Source: Alphaproteobacteria bacterium | Lineage (GTDB): Bacteria > Pseudomonadota > Alphaproteobacteria > Rhodobacterales > Rhodobacteraceae | NCBI GenBank assembly: GCA_009908505.1 | Contig: JAAAPD010000077.1 | Span: forward strand, 1-64,000 | Reading direction: 5' to 3' | DNA length: 64,000 nt | In this document: one piece after another, positions 39,908 to 49,189 of the stretch | Layout: the number at the start of each line of letters is the position of its first letter | Numbering within the stretch: position 1 is the first letter of the stretch | Notes under the pieces: model-generated | The model's input: the letters and a program-made list of their open reading frames with translations, nothing else | What the model was told of the DNA's origin: nothing | The model's database searches: none | Translations under genes and position numbers: made by a program

Positions 39908-41194
39908 TCACTTTCCGATACAGAAGCTGCTGAATATTTCATCCAACAGAGATTCCACGTCAATTCGGCCAACCAACGTGTCCAGCGACCTGGAGGCACT
40001 CCGCACATCCTCCGCCAGAAGGTCCACCATCTCGATATCACCCTGGTCGATTTTCTCCAAGACAACGCCGATCATGTGGCTTCCATCTCGCAGCGCACTT
40101 GCGTGGCGGGCGCGCGTCGCCGCACCGGCCGATCTCAAACGACCCTCAAGAATGCTCGCAACCTGATCCACCAACCAATCAACGCCCAGTCCTGTGAGAC
40201 CAGAGATCCCTACCATTCCACTGAAACGCTTCGTATCTGCCTTGCCGATCAGGACGATGTCATCCTCTAGGCGGGGCTCAGCAGCTTCCGTGTCCGACGA
40301 CACAAGGTGAATTCGAAGATCGGCACGCGCCGCCCGCTTCCGAGCAAGATCAATCCCAAGTCTTTCAACCTCGTCATCAGCGTCACGAAGCCCCGCCGTA
40401 TCCAGCATCGTCACCGGAATACCCCTAAGGTCCATTCTAACCTCGATGACATCCCGGGTCGTCCCGGCATGTTCCGACGTAATCGCAGCCTCTCGGCCGG
40501 CCAACCTGTTCAGCAGGGTCGACTTCCCGATATTGGGCGGGCCGACGATAGCGACTTCGAAACCTTCGCGGACCCGCTCTCTGATTTCGGTCCCTTGCGC
40601 CTCACGTTCTAATTCCGAATGCACGGACGACAACAATTCCCTTACCTCGGGAAAAACATCTGCCGGCACATCTTCTTCGGCAAAATCTATCGTGGCTTCC
40701 AATAGCGCCGCAGCCCTTACGAGACGTTTGCGCCAACTTTCCACCAGGTCGCCGATCGCCCCGTCCAATACGCGGACCGCTTGCCGCCGCTGCTCTTCCG
40801 TTTCGGCATCGATCAGATCCGCAAGCCCTTCGACTTGGGCCATATCCAGCTGACCGGTCTCCAACGCCCGTCGTGTAAATTCCCCAGGTTCCGCTTGCCT
40901 GAAACCAGCCTCTCCAAGCCGTGACAGAATTCGCGCGACGATCGCGCTCGACCCGTGCAGATGAAACTCCACGACCGGATCGCCAGTAAAGCTTCGGCCG
41001 TTTGCGAAAGCCAGGACAAAGGCAATATCGATGAGGCTGCCATCGAAATCGATCAATCGCGCGACGCGGCGGTCCGTCGGTTGTAGATCGACGCCAAGCA
41101 ATCGTCCGGCATCCAAGGCTGCGGGCCCTGATACCCGCACAATAGATACCCCGGCCTTGCCCGGGGCCGTGGCCTGGGCAAAAATGGTATCCAT
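39908..41194 (-). CDS. mnmE: tRNA uridine-5-carboxymethylaminomethyl(34) synthesis GTPase MnmE (TrmE)
   Basis: 428-residue GTPase partner of MnmG. It has the N-terminal tetrahydrofolate-binding domain (DTIFAQATAPGKAGVSIVRVSG), a G domain inserted in the helical domain (GPPNIGKSTLLNRLAGREAA, then DTAGLRDADDEVE), and the C-terminal FCIGK motif. It lies 19 bases downstream of rho on the same strand. Confidence 0.97.
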   Translation of the reverse strand: MDTIFAQATAPGKAGVSIVRVSGPAALDAGRLLGVDLQPTDRRVARLIDFDGSLIDIAFVLAFANGRSFTGDPVVEFHLHGSSAIVARILSRLGEAGFRQAEPGEFTRRALETGQLDMAQVEGLADLIDAETEEQRRQAVRVLDGAIGDLVESWRKRLVRAAALLEATIDFAEEDVPADVFPEVRELLSSVHSELEREAQGTEIRERVREGFEVAIVGPPNIGKSTLLNRLAGREAAITSEHAGTTRDVIEVRMDLRGIPVTMLDTAGLRDADDEVERLGIDLARKRAARADLRIHLVSSDTEAAEPRLEDDIVLIGKADTKRFSGMVGISGLTGLGVDWLVDQVASILEGRLRSAGAATRARHASALRDGSHMIGVVLEKIDQGDIEMVDLLAEDVRSASRSLDTLVGRIDVESLLDEIFSSFCIGK

Positions 41195-41213
41195 GCTTAA
41201 CCTCTTGAAAAAA

Positions 41214-42488
41214 TTATGTATTCATGGAGTCGAAGAAGTCGGAATTCGTCTTCGTCTGTTTTAGCTTGGAAATCAGAAACTCGATCGCATCGGTCGTCCC
41301 CATCGGGTTCAAGATCCGCCGAAGCACAAAGGTCTTCTGAAGATCGACCTTGTCGACAAGAAGGTCTTCCTTCCTGGTACCCGATTTGAGGATGTCCATG
41401 GCGGGGAAGACGCGCTTGTCAGCCACCTTGCGGTCCAGGACGATCTCGCTGTTGCCGGTCCCCTTGAACTCTTCAAAGATAACCTCGTCCATACGGCTGC
41501 CCGTATCGATCAGCGCCGTCGCAATGATCGTCAGCGATCCACCCTCTTCGATATTCCGCGCCGCGCCGAAAAAGCGTTTCGGCCGTTGCAAGGCATTGGC
41601 ATCCACACCACCCGTCAAGACCTTGCCCGAGCTCGGCACCGTGGTGTTGAACGCCCGACCAAGGCGCGTGATCGAGTCCAGCAGAATGACCACATCCCGT
41701 TTGTGTTCCACCAGGCGCTTGGCCTTTTCAATGACCATCTCAGAAACCGCCACGTGCCGCGAAGCCGGTTCATCGAAGGTCGAAGAAATGACCTCACCTT
41801 TAACCGACCGCTGCATATCAGTCACTTCCTCCGGGCGTTCATCGATCAGAAGAACGATCAGGTAGCACTCTGGATGATTATGCTCGATCGAATGCGCGAT
41901 GTTCTGCAACAGAACGGTTTTACCCGTCCGCGGCGGTGCCACGATAAGTGACCGTTGACCTTTGCCAATCGGCGCAACCAGGTCGATGATCCGGGCCGAA
42001 CGATCCTTTATCGTAGGATCGTCCTCAATCTCCATGTTCAGTCTTTCATCCGGATAGAGCGGCGTCAGATTGTCGAATGCCACCTTGTGCTTCGCCTTTT
42101 CCGGTTCGGAGAAGTTGATCGACTCGACCGCGATCAGCGCGAAGTAACGTTCGTTGTCGTTGGGTTCCTTGATTACCCCTTCAACGGTATCCCCGGTACG
42201 AAGAGAGAACTTCTTGATCATCTCGGGGCTGACATAGATGTCGTCGGGACCCGGAAGGTAGTTTGCCTCTGGCGATCGCAGAAATCCGAAGCCGTCCTGC
42301 AGGACTTCAAGAACGCCATCGCCACCGATGATCCAACCGTCATCCGCCCGCTCACGCAGGATTGAGAACATCATGTCCCCTTTTCGCATGGTCGAGGCGT
42401 TCTCGATTTCGAGTTGCTCGGCCATGGAAAGCAGATCCTTGGGACTCTGGGCCTTCAGATCGGCCAGATTCAAACGATGTTCAGACAA
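41214..42488 (-). CDS. rho: Transcription termination factor Rho
   Basis: 424-residue hexameric RNA helicase. It has the N-terminal Rho domain ([26 protein letters not shown]), an RNA-binding cold-shock fold ([29 protein letters not shown]), Walker [16 protein letters not shown] and the Q/R loop region. I choose the TTG at 42488, which has TAGGAGA seven bases upstream and gives the family-typical N-terminus [12 protein letters not shown]; an ATG fourteen codons earlier would put that ribosome site inside the gene. It is the first gene leftward of the candidate origin. Confidence 0.95.
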   Translation of the reverse strand: MSEHRLNLADLKAQSPKDLLSMAEQLEIENASTMRKGDMMFSILRERADDGWIIGGDGVLEVLQDGFGFLRSPEANYLPGPDDIYVSPEMIKKFSLRTGDTVEGVIKEPNDNERYFALIAVESINFSEPEKAKHKVAFDNLTPLYPDERLNMEIEDDPTIKDRSARIIDLVAPIGKGQRSLIVAPPRTGKTVLLQNIAHSIEHNHPECYLIVLLIDERPEEVTDMQRSVKGEVISSTFDEPASRHVAVSEMVIEKAKRLVEHKRDVVILLDSITRLGRAFNTTVPSSGKVLTGGVDANALQRPKRFFGAARNIEEGGSLTIIATALIDTGSRMDEVIFEEFKGTGNSEIVLDRKVADKRVFPAMDILKSGTRKEDLLVDKVDLQKTFVLRRILNPMGTTDAIEFLISKLKQTKTNSDFFDSMNT

Positions 42489-42562
42489 TGGTCTTCTCCT
42501 ACCGACCCAGTCGGCACTCTCGGTCTTCAAAGGGAATTCAGCGTTCCGGACGGAACAGGTAG

Positions 42563-42591
42563 GAGCTAAGCACTTACCGAAGCCAAGTCAA
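42563..42591 (-). promoter_or_regulatory. Candidate promoter for rho, with an adjacent inverted repeat
   Basis: On the minus strand TTGACT (42591-42586), 17 bases, then TAGCTC (42568-42563), about 75 bases before the chosen rho start. The -35 is good and the -10 is poor. Just downstream is GTTCCG-GA-CGGAAC (42543-42556), a perfect inverted repeat near the expected start site that could be an operator or leader hairpin. All of this is inferred. Confidence 0.3.
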
Positions 42592-42599
42592 GCGAGGTG

Positions 42600-43001
42600 A
42601 ACACTAGCTCGCTTTGCCGAACCCCTTCAAAAACAACAAAGGATTCTTGTAAGATTGTAGTTGTTGTGGCGCAGAGGATAAGCCAGCGATAGCGACATAT
42701 CCTCAGATTTGCCCACAATCGATCATCCCTTAAAGCTTAGGAAGATCAGATGATGAAATATCTAAATTATTGATATTATTTGTTTATTAGTGGCATTACC
42801 GACAGAGATCAGTGTTGTGTGGGCGCATGAACTCTGACTCATCAAGACTTTTCCACAGGGCCGATTCCTCCTTGTCCCGCGTGGATAAACCGGGGGAACA
42901 TTGGGACAAGACCACATCTGTCCGGAACCGCCACATCAAGGTTGGTTGGTCCACTGTTTGCTCCTCTGTTTTCCCACGATATTGCACACGAGGATATCCA
43001 C
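42600..43001. other. oriC: Non-coding gap between rho and maf: candidate chromosomal origin (oriC)
   Basis: This is the only gap over 300 bases in the window (the whole gap is 42489-43001), and I see no credible gene in it. Bases 42751-42790 contain 6 G/C in 40 (85% AT), a possible unwinding element. DnaA-box-like 9-mers follow: TTTTCCACA (42849-42857), the complement of TTATCCACG (42880-42888) and ATATCCACA (42994-43002). Genes diverge from it in both directions, and parAB/parS lie close by. The origin call is inference. Confidence 0.55.
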
Positions 43002-43601
43002 ATGACTGAGCCACTTTTTCTTGCGTCCGCGTCGTCGATCCGCTCGAAAATGCTCGGTGACGCCGGCGTTTCGCACGAATCGATTCCCGCCAAGATCGAC
43101 GAGGAAGCGACCAAGGCTGCCCTTCTATCAGAGGAGGCGCCCCCACGTGATATCGCCGACACCCTGGCCGAGATGAAGGCGCGCAAGGTTTCGGCGAAAC
43201 ACCCTGCGGCGCTCGTCTTGGGCTGTGACCAAGTTTTGTCTTTCAACAAGTCACTGCTATCGAAACCTGCAAGTCCGGATGAGGCACGCGCGCAGCTCAC
43301 CGCCTTGCGGGGCAAGACACATCAGCTTCTGTCAGCCGCGGTGCTTTACGGGGAGGGCGAACCGCTCTGGCGCCATGTCGGTGTTGCCCGCCTGACAATG
43401 CGGGACTTCAGCGATGCCTACCGCGACGACTATGTCGATCGAAACTGGGACAGCATTCGCTGGTCCGTGGGTGGCTACAAGATCGAAGAGGAAGGCGTCA
43501 GGCTTTTCAGCAACATCGTCGGGGATCATTTCACCATACAGGGTCTGCCGCTTCTGGAACTCTTGTCATATCTGACGCTTCGCGGAACATTGCCGGCATG
43601 A
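43002..43601 (+). CDS. maf: Maf-family nucleoside triphosphate pyrophosphatase
   Basis: 199-residue house-cleaning pyrophosphatase acting on modified or canonical NTPs. The N-terminal motif LASASSIRSKMLGDAGV and the central VLGCDQVLSF and LRGKTHQLLSA segments identify Maf; which subfamily (YhdE- or YceF-like) is not settled. The ATG at 43002 follows GAGG and overlaps a DnaA-box-like 9-mer. It heads the rightward operon maf-aroE-coaE-dnaQ, each gene overlapping the next. Confidence 0.93.
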   Translation: MTEPLFLASASSIRSKMLGDAGVSHESIPAKIDEEATKAALLSEEAPPRDIADTLAEMKARKVSAKHPAALVLGCDQVLSFNKSLLSKPASPDEARAQLTALRGKTHQLLSAAVLYGEGEPLWRHVGVARLTMRDFSDAYRDDYVDRNWDSIRWSVGGYKIEEEGVRLFSNIVGDHFTIQGLPLLELLSYLTLRGTLPA

Positions 43602-44431
43602 CGGATCCTCACATTCCCCTGGCCGGTGTTCTTGGCAACCCTGTCGCACATTCAAAATCGCCCCGACTGTTTCGTCATTGGCTTCGGCAATACGGGCGTG
43701 ACGGATATTACGTACCGATCCGGGTCCAGGAAAAAGATCTTGAAAGCGTTGTTCGAACTCTGCCTGCCATGGGTTTTGCAGGTGTGAATGTGACGATTCC
43801 ACACAAGGTCAAGGTTCTGGAAATTGCCGATCTGGTCACCGACCGCGCCACCTTGATCGGCGCTGCGAATACCCTGATTTTTCGACGTGATGGCAAGATT
43901 CACGCGGATAACACGGATGGCTATGGTTTCATCGCCAATCTTCAGCAGAATGCGCCCGGATGGAAACCTGACAGCGGACCGGCCGCCGTTCTGGGCGCTG
44001 GCGGTGCAGCGCGTGCGATACTCTCATCCTTGATCGAAGTGGGCGTGAAAGAGATCTTCCTTAGCAATCGCACAAGGCCGCGCGCCGAGGCGTTGAAATC
44101 AGATTTCGGTTCCCGCATCACGGTGGTTGACTGGGTCCAGGCCGGCAACATGCTGGAAGACTGCGCGACCGTCGTGAATACGACATCGCTCGGCATGACC
44201 GGCCAACCGGAATTGAGAGTGCCCCTCGATGGTCTGCAACGGGGGACGGTTGTGACCGACCTTGTATATTCCCCGCTGCAAACGCGCCTGTTGCGGACAG
44301 CAAAGGAGGCTGGCTGTGTTACGGTCGATGGTTTGGGTATGCTCCTGCATCAGGCCGTGCCCGGGTTCGAACGGTGGTTCGGCGTCCGGCCCGATGTCGA
44401 TGTCGACACCCGAGCCGCGGTCCTGGAATGA
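43598..44431 (+). CDS. aroE: Shikimate dehydrogenase (NADP+)
   Basis: 277-residue enzyme of aromatic amino-acid synthesis, reducing 3-dehydroshikimate. It has VLGNPVAHSKSPRLFRHW at the substrate site, the catalytic-Lys motif NVTIPHKVKVLE, NTDGYGF and the nucleotide loop LGAGGAARAI. ATGA overlaps join it to both maf and coaE. Confidence 0.96.
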   Translation: MTDPHIPLAGVLGNPVAHSKSPRLFRHWLRQYGRDGYYVPIRVQEKDLESVVRTLPAMGFAGVNVTIPHKVKVLEIADLVTDRATLIGAANTLIFRRDGKIHADNTDGYGFIANLQQNAPGWKPDSGPAAVLGAGGAARAILSSLIEVGVKEIFLSNRTRPRAEALKSDFGSRITVVDWVQAGNMLEDCATVVNTTSLGMTGQPELRVPLDGLQRGTVVTDLVYSPLQTRLLRTAKEAGCVTVDGLGMLLHQAVPGFERWFGVRPDVDVDTRAAVLE

Positions 44432-45018
44432 CCTGCCTGATCGGCCTGACCGGCTCCATCGGAATGGGGAAAAGCACCACGGCACAGATGTTCGCCGACG
44501 AAGGCGTACCGGTCTGGGATGCCGACGCGGCGGTGCATCGGTTGTATTCCAAGGGCGGCAAGGCGGTTCCCGAAATCGCACGGGCCATGCCGGATGCCAT
44601 CGTTGATGGTGCCGTCAGTAGGGACCGGCTCAAGCAGATCCTGCAGTCCGATCCAAAGATGTATGCGCGGCTGGAATCCATCGTTCATCCGCTCGTAGCG
44701 AAGGACCGCGAAGAATTTCGCGCGACGCATGACGGCGCGCCTTTCGTTCTGTTCGATATTCCTCTGCTGTTCGAAACCGACGCGGACGAATGGCTTGACG
44801 TGACCATTAGTGTCACCGCCCCACCTGCTGTGCAGAAGACCCGGGTGCTGTCCCGGCCCGGAATGACCGAGGATCAGTTCCGTGCCATCCTGTCGCGGCA
44901 GATGCCGGATGCTGAAAAGCGCGCCCGCGCCGACCATGTCATCGAAACCATGACTCTTGACGAGGCGCGCTCGTCCGTAAGATCAATCCTGAGAGAGTTG
45001 GGGGCCAACCATGCGTGA
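44428..45018 (+). CDS. coaE: Dephospho-CoA kinase
   Basis: 196-residue last enzyme of coenzyme A synthesis. The P-loop is GLTGSIGMGKSTTAQMF, followed by the substrate segment VPVWDADAAVHRLY and later the lid region. The ATG at 44428 overlaps the aroE stop (ATGA); an in-frame GTG upstream is disfavoured. It overlaps dnaQ by eight bases. Confidence 0.96.
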   Translation: MTCLIGLTGSIGMGKSTTAQMFADEGVPVWDADAAVHRLYSKGGKAVPEIARAMPDAIVDGAVSRDRLKQILQSDPKMYARLESIVHPLVAKDREEFRATHDGAPFVLFDIPLLFETDADEWLDVTISVTAPPAVQKTRVLSRPGMTEDQFRAILSRQMPDAEKRARADHVIETMTLDEARSSVRSILRELGANHA

Positions 45019-45745
45019 AATCGTTCTCGATACCGAAACCACGGGCTTCGAACCCGGTCAGGGCGACCGGCTTGTCGAAATCGGTGCTGTCGAACTGTTC
45101 AATCATATGCCCACTGGTCGAACCTATCATCAATATATCAATCCACAGCGTGACATGCCGCAATCGGCCTTCGAGGTTCACGGCATCGGTCCCGACCTTC
45201 TTGATCCGCCGCGGGCGGCGGTCGCTGGCCAGGTCACGCTCAAGGACAAGCCGCTTTTCGCGGCGGTTGGCCAGGCGTTCCTTGATTTCATCGGTGACGC
45301 CAAGCTGGTGATCCACAATGCCGCCTTCGACATAAAGTTTCTCAATGCCGAACTGGGTTGGGCTGGATTGGGCGAGATTCCGTGGGAACAGGCGGTCGAT
45401 ACGCTGGACATGGCGAGACGGAAATATCCCGGTTCGCCGGCCTCCCTCGATGCACTCTGCCGGCGGTTCAGCATCGACAACACCGCACGCACGCTTCATG
45501 GCGCGTTGCTCGACAGTGAAATCCTGGCCGAAGTCTACCTTGAACTGATTGGTGGGCGTCAGCCCGGCCTTGTCCTGTCTAGTGGCGCAAGGGATACACG
45601 GGCGGTGGCGACGGACGATGACTGGCGCGCGATGCCCCGGCCACAGCCGTTGCAACCCCGCCTGACCGAAATGGAACAGGACGCCCACGCCGCGTTCATC
45701 GAAACGCTTGGCGAGAACGCCCTCTGGAAAAAGCTGGACACCTGA
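45011..45745 (+). CDS. dnaQ: DNA polymerase III epsilon subunit (3'-5' proofreading exonuclease)
   Basis: 244 residues. Exonuclease motif I is VLDTETTGFEP (Asp7, Glu9), motif II is VIHNAAFDIKFLN and motif III is HGALLDSEILAEVYLEL. The C-terminal tail (EQDAHAAFIETLGENALWKKL) is where the polymerase alpha subunit would bind. It ends three bases before the convergent secB gene, with no hairpin between them. Confidence 0.97.
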   Translation: MREIVLDTETTGFEPGQGDRLVEIGAVELFNHMPTGRTYHQYINPQRDMPQSAFEVHGIGPDLLDPPRAAVAGQVTLKDKPLFAAVGQAFLDFIGDAKLVIHNAAFDIKFLNAELGWAGLGEIPWEQAVDTLDMARRKYPGSPASLDALCRRFSIDNTARTLHGALLDSEILAEVYLELIGGRQPGLVLSSGARDTRAVATDDDWRAMPRPQPLQPRLTEMEQDAHAAFIETLGENALWKKLDT

Positions 45746-45748
45746 AGA

Positions 45749-46255
45749 TCAGGCGTCGGTCTTCTGCTGCGCGCGCTGGGCCAGCTGCTGGCGATAGAGC
45801 GCCAGGAAATCGATCTGTTCCAGGTTCAGCGGTGGAAAGCCGCCGTCGCGCGTTACGTCACTGACGATACGGCGCACGAACGGGAAGGTCTGGCGCGGGC
45901 ATTCGATCAGAAGAAACGGGTGCAGCTGTTCCTCGGGGACGCCCTCGATGTGAAAGATCCCGGCATAGTCCAGCTCCAGCAAGAACAAGGTCTTGTCGGA
46001 GCCCTGGTTGGTCGATGTCACCTTTAACTTGGTGATCACCTCGTACTGGTTTTCGGCGCCACGCTTACGCCCGTCCAGGCTGACCTCGACCTTGATTTCA
46101 GGCTTTACCTCGCCGTCAATGCCGGTCTGGGCCATCACGTTTTCAAAGGACATGTCCCGTGTGTACTGCGCAAGGATGCGTTGCTTGATCTGGGGGGATT
46201 GCTGTTCGGTGGTGGCGGCGGATTCTTCGGCCGCGCCGTTTTCGTTCTCGGCCAT
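45749..46255 (-). CDS. secB: Protein-export chaperone SecB
   Basis: 168-residue tetrameric chaperone that keeps preproteins unfolded for SecA. The core IKQRILAQYTRDMSFEN ... EVSLDGRK ... CPRQTFPFVRRIVSDVTRDGGFPPLNLEQIDFLALY is unmistakable. The ATG at 46255 with AGGAG seven bases upstream gives an acidic N-terminal tail; the longer in-frame form is not supported. It lies 56 bases downstream of fxsA. Confidence 0.97.
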   Translation of the reverse strand: MAENENGAAEESAATTEQQSPQIKQRILAQYTRDMSFENVMAQTGIDGEVKPEIKVEVSLDGRKRGAENQYEVITKLKVTSTNQGSDKTLFLLELDYAGIFHIEGVPEEQLHPFLLIECPRQTFPFVRRIVSDVTRDGGFPPLNLEQIDFLALYRQQLAQRAQQKTDA

Positions 46256-46311
46256 CTGGGCGCTCCTGGTTGAATGGGTCGAAGGCTTCGTATCAGCGGA
46301 ATGTGCCAGCC

Positions 46312-46806
46312 TCAATGCTTGGTCCAGCCTGACCCGTTGTGATTGGGGCGATGCTCGTTCGGAATATCCTCGAACTCGGCATCGACCACCTTGTCGCGGG
46401 GCTTGCGGGCGGCGGACGGATCGGTATCCGCGGGGCCGGGACCCATCTGGAACGACTGCATACGGACCCGCGATCTAGCCCATTTGAAGACCCTATGACG
46501 AACGCCCGGCACAAGCAGGGCGAAGCCAACCGCATCCGTGAAAAAGCCAGGCGTCAGAAGCAGGGCGCCCGAAAACAGGATCATCGCTCCATGTGCAAGG
46601 GGCTCCGAAGGGTCAGTCAACTCCTCCATAGAACGCCGTAGGCGATCCATTGCCATCGCGCCTTGGCTGCGCACCATCGCGGCACCGATGATCGCCGTAG
46701 CAATCACGATGAACAACGTCCATCCAAGCCCGATCAGGCCACCGAGCTGGATGAAGAGCGTGATCTCGATCAGCGGAATCGCGATGAAGAGTAGAAAAAG
46801 CGGCAT
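46312..46806 (-). CDS. fxsA: FxsA-family membrane protein
   Basis: 164 residues. It begins MPLFLLFIAIPLIEITLFIQLGGLIGLGWTLFIVIATAIIGAAMVRSQG, the FxsA N-terminal membrane domain, followed by AHGAMILFSGALLLTPGFFTDAVGFALLVPGVR. E. coli FxsA suppresses F-exclusion of phage T7 when overproduced; its normal role is unknown. A GGAGG site precedes the ATG at 46806. It is divergent from the Tim44-like gene. Confidence 0.9.
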   Translation of the reverse strand: MPLFLLFIAIPLIEITLFIQLGGLIGLGWTLFIVIATAIIGAAMVRSQGAMAMDRLRRSMEELTDPSEPLAHGAMILFSGALLLTPGFFTDAVGFALLVPGVRHRVFKWARSRVRMQSFQMGPGPADTDPSAARKPRDKVVDAEFEDIPNEHRPNHNGSGWTKH

Positions 46807-46917
46807 GATCGTCCTCCAAACGGCGGAACTTGAAGGGCCCCAAGGTGGACTTGGCCCGGTTGCCACCTTACATAGGTTCGACAGGCCGTTGTTGCTACAT
46901 CCGCGAGAGAGATATCC

Positions 46918-47577
46918 ATGAATTCGCCCATTCTACAGCTTCTTGTCCTTGCCGGGATTGCCATCTTCCTGATCCTTCGGCTGCGGAGCGTTCTGGGAAC
47001 GCGTGAGGGGTTCGAAAAACCGCCCGTCCCGCGGCAGCAGGACAATGGCCGCCAGGCGCCTGAGCTGGAAGTTATCGAAAGCGGCCCGGATCACGACATT
47101 ATCGATAATGTCCCCGAAGACAGCGACGCGGCCAAGGCGCTGGCCAAGATGAAGCGGATCGACAACGACTTCACCGTGCGCGAATTCTTGCAGGGTGCCC
47201 GTGGCGCCTACGAGATGATCCTGACCGCCTTCGAAAACGGTGACATGGCGGATATCAAGCCATTCCTGTCCGAAGATGTCTACGAGGCCTTCGCCGACGT
47301 GGTCGAGACCCGCAATTCCGAGGGGCTGAACATCGATTTCACGTTTGTCGGGGTGTCCGAACTGAAGATGGTCGATGCCGATTTCGATGATATGACCAAC
47401 GAAGCCGAGCTTACGGTTCGCTTTATCGGCGAGATGACTTCGGTGGTTCGAGATCGCGCCGGCGATATCGTCGAAGGATCTTCCTCGGACATCAAGCGCC
47501 AGCGCGATGTCTGGACCTTTGCCCGCAAAATGGGGACGTCCGATCCCAATTGGACCCTTGTCGCGACGGGCGGATGA
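46918..47577 (+). CDS. Tim44-domain membrane protein
   Basis: 219 residues. A single N-terminal membrane helix (ILQLLVLAGIAIFLILRLRSVLG) is followed by a linker and a C-terminal Tim44-like domain (FTVREFLQGARGAYEMILTAFENGDMADIKPFLSEDVYEAF ... WTFARKMGTSDPNWTLVATGG). Bacterial homologues (TimA in Caulobacter) are inner-membrane proteins related to mitochondrial Tim44; their exact role is unclear. Proximity to secB suggests protein traffic or envelope function. It overlaps mltA by four bases. Confidence 0.9.
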   Translation: MNSPILQLLVLAGIAIFLILRLRSVLGTREGFEKPPVPRQQDNGRQAPELEVIESGPDHDIIDNVPEDSDAAKALAKMKRIDNDFTVREFLQGARGAYEMILTAFENGDMADIKPFLSEDVYEAFADVVETRNSEGLNIDFTFVGVSELKMVDADFDDMTNEAELTVRFIGEMTSVVRDRAGDIVEGSSSDIKRQRDVWTFARKMGTSDPNWTLVATGG

Positions 47578-48602
47578 CACGGCGGTTCGGGTCGACGTTT
47601 CTTGCGATGGCCTTCTGTACGGGGGCGGCCATGGCTGAACCGACCTATACGCTACTGAACTTCGCCGATTTGCGCGGCTGGCCCGAAGATGACCACCAGA
47701 AGGCGCTCGATGCCTTTTTGACCACCTGCGGCGATATCGACCGGCATGGTTGGCCCCCGCTTTGTGATCTTGCCAGCCAAGGGCAAGAGGCGCGGGCTTT
47801 CTTCGAGACATTTTTCACGCCGGTCCTGATCGAGGATGGGCAGGAGATGCTGTTTACCGGATATTTCGAACCCGAGATCCACGGTGCGCGACGCCAGGGC
47901 GGCCCGTATCAACATCCACTTTATCAAATGCCCAACGATCTTGAGTCGCCCTGGCTGACCCGTCGCGAGATCGAAGAGACGCGGGCGCTGGAGGGGCAGG
48001 GCTTGGAAATCGCCTGGATCGACGATCCGGTCGACGTGTTCTTCCTTCAGGTGCAGGGGTCCGGACGGGTGCGGCTCGAGGATGGATCTGTCATTCGCGT
48101 CGGCTATGCGGGCGCGAACGGGCGTGACTACTCTTCCATCGGGTCGGAACTGGTGCGACGGGGCATTTACAAACCTCATCAGGTTTCGGCGGATGTGATC
48201 CGGTCCTGGGTGCGGCGCAATCCCGACGATGGGCGCGACCTGCTCTGGACGAATGACAGTTTCGTCTTCTTTCGCGAACTCGACGACGTTCCAGCGGAAA
48301 AGGGACCACTTGGTGCGATGGGCCGATCGGTGACACCCGGTCGATCCATCGCTGTCGATCCGACGATCACGATGCTCGGCGCCCCGGTCTGGATCGAAAA
48401 GGACGGGGCCGAGGCGATGAATCGGCTCATGATTGCGCAGGATACGGGATCGGCGATCAAGGGTGCTCAGCGGGCGGACATTTTCTTTGGCACAGGCGAT
48501 TCGGCTGGCCGAGCGGCTGGCCGTATTCGAGACGGTGGCCGTATGGTTGTCCTCATGCCGATCCAGAATGCCTTGGCACTGGTCCCAGAAGTCGTCGAAT
48601 GA
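47574..48602 (+). CDS. mltA: Membrane-bound lytic murein transglycosylase A
   Basis: 342-residue periplasmic enzyme cleaving MurNAc-GlcNAc bonds with 1,6-anhydro product formation. A signal peptide (MTRRFGSTFLAMAFCTGAAMA) precedes the MltA domain (LFTGYFEPEIHGARR, then VFFLQVQGSGRVRLEDG) and the C-terminal 3D domain (SIAVDPTITMLGAPVWI, QDTGSAIKGAQRADIFFG) with the catalytic Asp. No clear lipobox is seen, so it may be soluble. It is coupled to its neighbours by ATGA overlaps. Confidence 0.95.
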   Translation: MTRRFGSTFLAMAFCTGAAMAEPTYTLLNFADLRGWPEDDHQKALDAFLTTCGDIDRHGWPPLCDLASQGQEARAFFETFFTPVLIEDGQEMLFTGYFEPEIHGARRQGGPYQHPLYQMPNDLESPWLTRREIEETRALEGQGLEIAWIDDPVDVFFLQVQGSGRVRLEDGSVIRVGYAGANGRDYSSIGSELVRRGIYKPHQVSADVIRSWVRRNPDDGRDLLWTNDSFVFFRELDDVPAEKGPLGAMGRSVTPGRSIAVDPTITMLGAPVWIEKDGAEAMNRLMIAQDTGSAIKGAQRADIFFGTGDSAGRAAGRIRDGGRMVVLMPIQNALALVPEVVE

Positions 48603-49189
48603 AGCGCCCGCGCCACCTGTCTCCCGAGGAACGCGAGCTGTGGGACAAGGTCGCCCGCACCGCCAAACCGTTGGAAGATCGGCCAGAGCCGCGTCTGCCG
48701 GGCCAACGGACCGGGAAACCAGGGGATAAACCGTCTCGATCCGAGGCCCCGGTCGCACCATTCCGTATAGGCGAGAAAATCGACCATTCGGGCGATCACG
48801 ATTTGCTGCCCTCGCTGGGCGAGCAGATTGGGAATGCGCCGCTTGCGATGGACAGGAAAACCCATTCGAAGCTGAAGCGCGGAAAGATGAAACCCGAGGC
48901 GCGGCTCGACCTGCACGGTATGTCACTGGCGCAGGCCCATCCGGAATTGATGTCCTTCATCCTGTCTTCGCACGCGGTCGGCCGGCGGTTGGTTCTGGTT
49001 ATCACCGGCAAGGGCAAGCCGCGCGATACCGGCGATCCGATCCCGGTCCGGCTAGGGGTGCTGCGCCACCAGGTGCCCCAATGGCTCCGCATGCCGCCGC
49101 TGGCCTCCGCCGTGTTGCAAGTCACCGAAGCGCATTTGCGCCATGGTGGCCATGGAGCGTTCTACGTCTATTTACGTCGGCGCGGCTGA
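48599..49189 (+). CDS. Smr-domain protein
   Basis: 196 residues with a C-terminal Smr domain: LDLHGMSLAQAHPELMSFI, LVLVITGKGKP and HGAFYVYLRR. Stand-alone Smr proteins are candidate RNA or DNA endonucleases; recent work links some to cleavage of mRNA at collided ribosomes. The N-terminal ~95 residues are charged and probably disordered. It overlaps mltA by four bases and the convergent MFS gene by 18. Confidence 0.9.
   Translation: MKRPRHLSPEERELWDKVARTAKPLEDRPEPRLPGQRTGKPGDKPSRSEAPVAPFRIGEKIDHSGDHDLLPSLGEQIGNAPLAMDRKTHSKLKRGKMKPEARLDLHGMSLAQAHPELMSFILSSHAVGRRLVLVITGKGKPRDTGDPIPVRLGVLRHQVPQWLRMPPLASAVLQVTEAHLRHGGHGAFYVYLRRRG

Noticed and set aside
42796-43146. 116-codon minus-strand frame across the candidate origin
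   Set aside because: It overlaps the start of maf, is Arg/Ser-rich with no motif, and crosses the DnaA-box-like region.
47652-48926. 424-codon open frame antisense to mltA and smr
   Set aside because: It covers two confidently assigned genes on the other strand and has Arg/Pro-rich translation without domain features.
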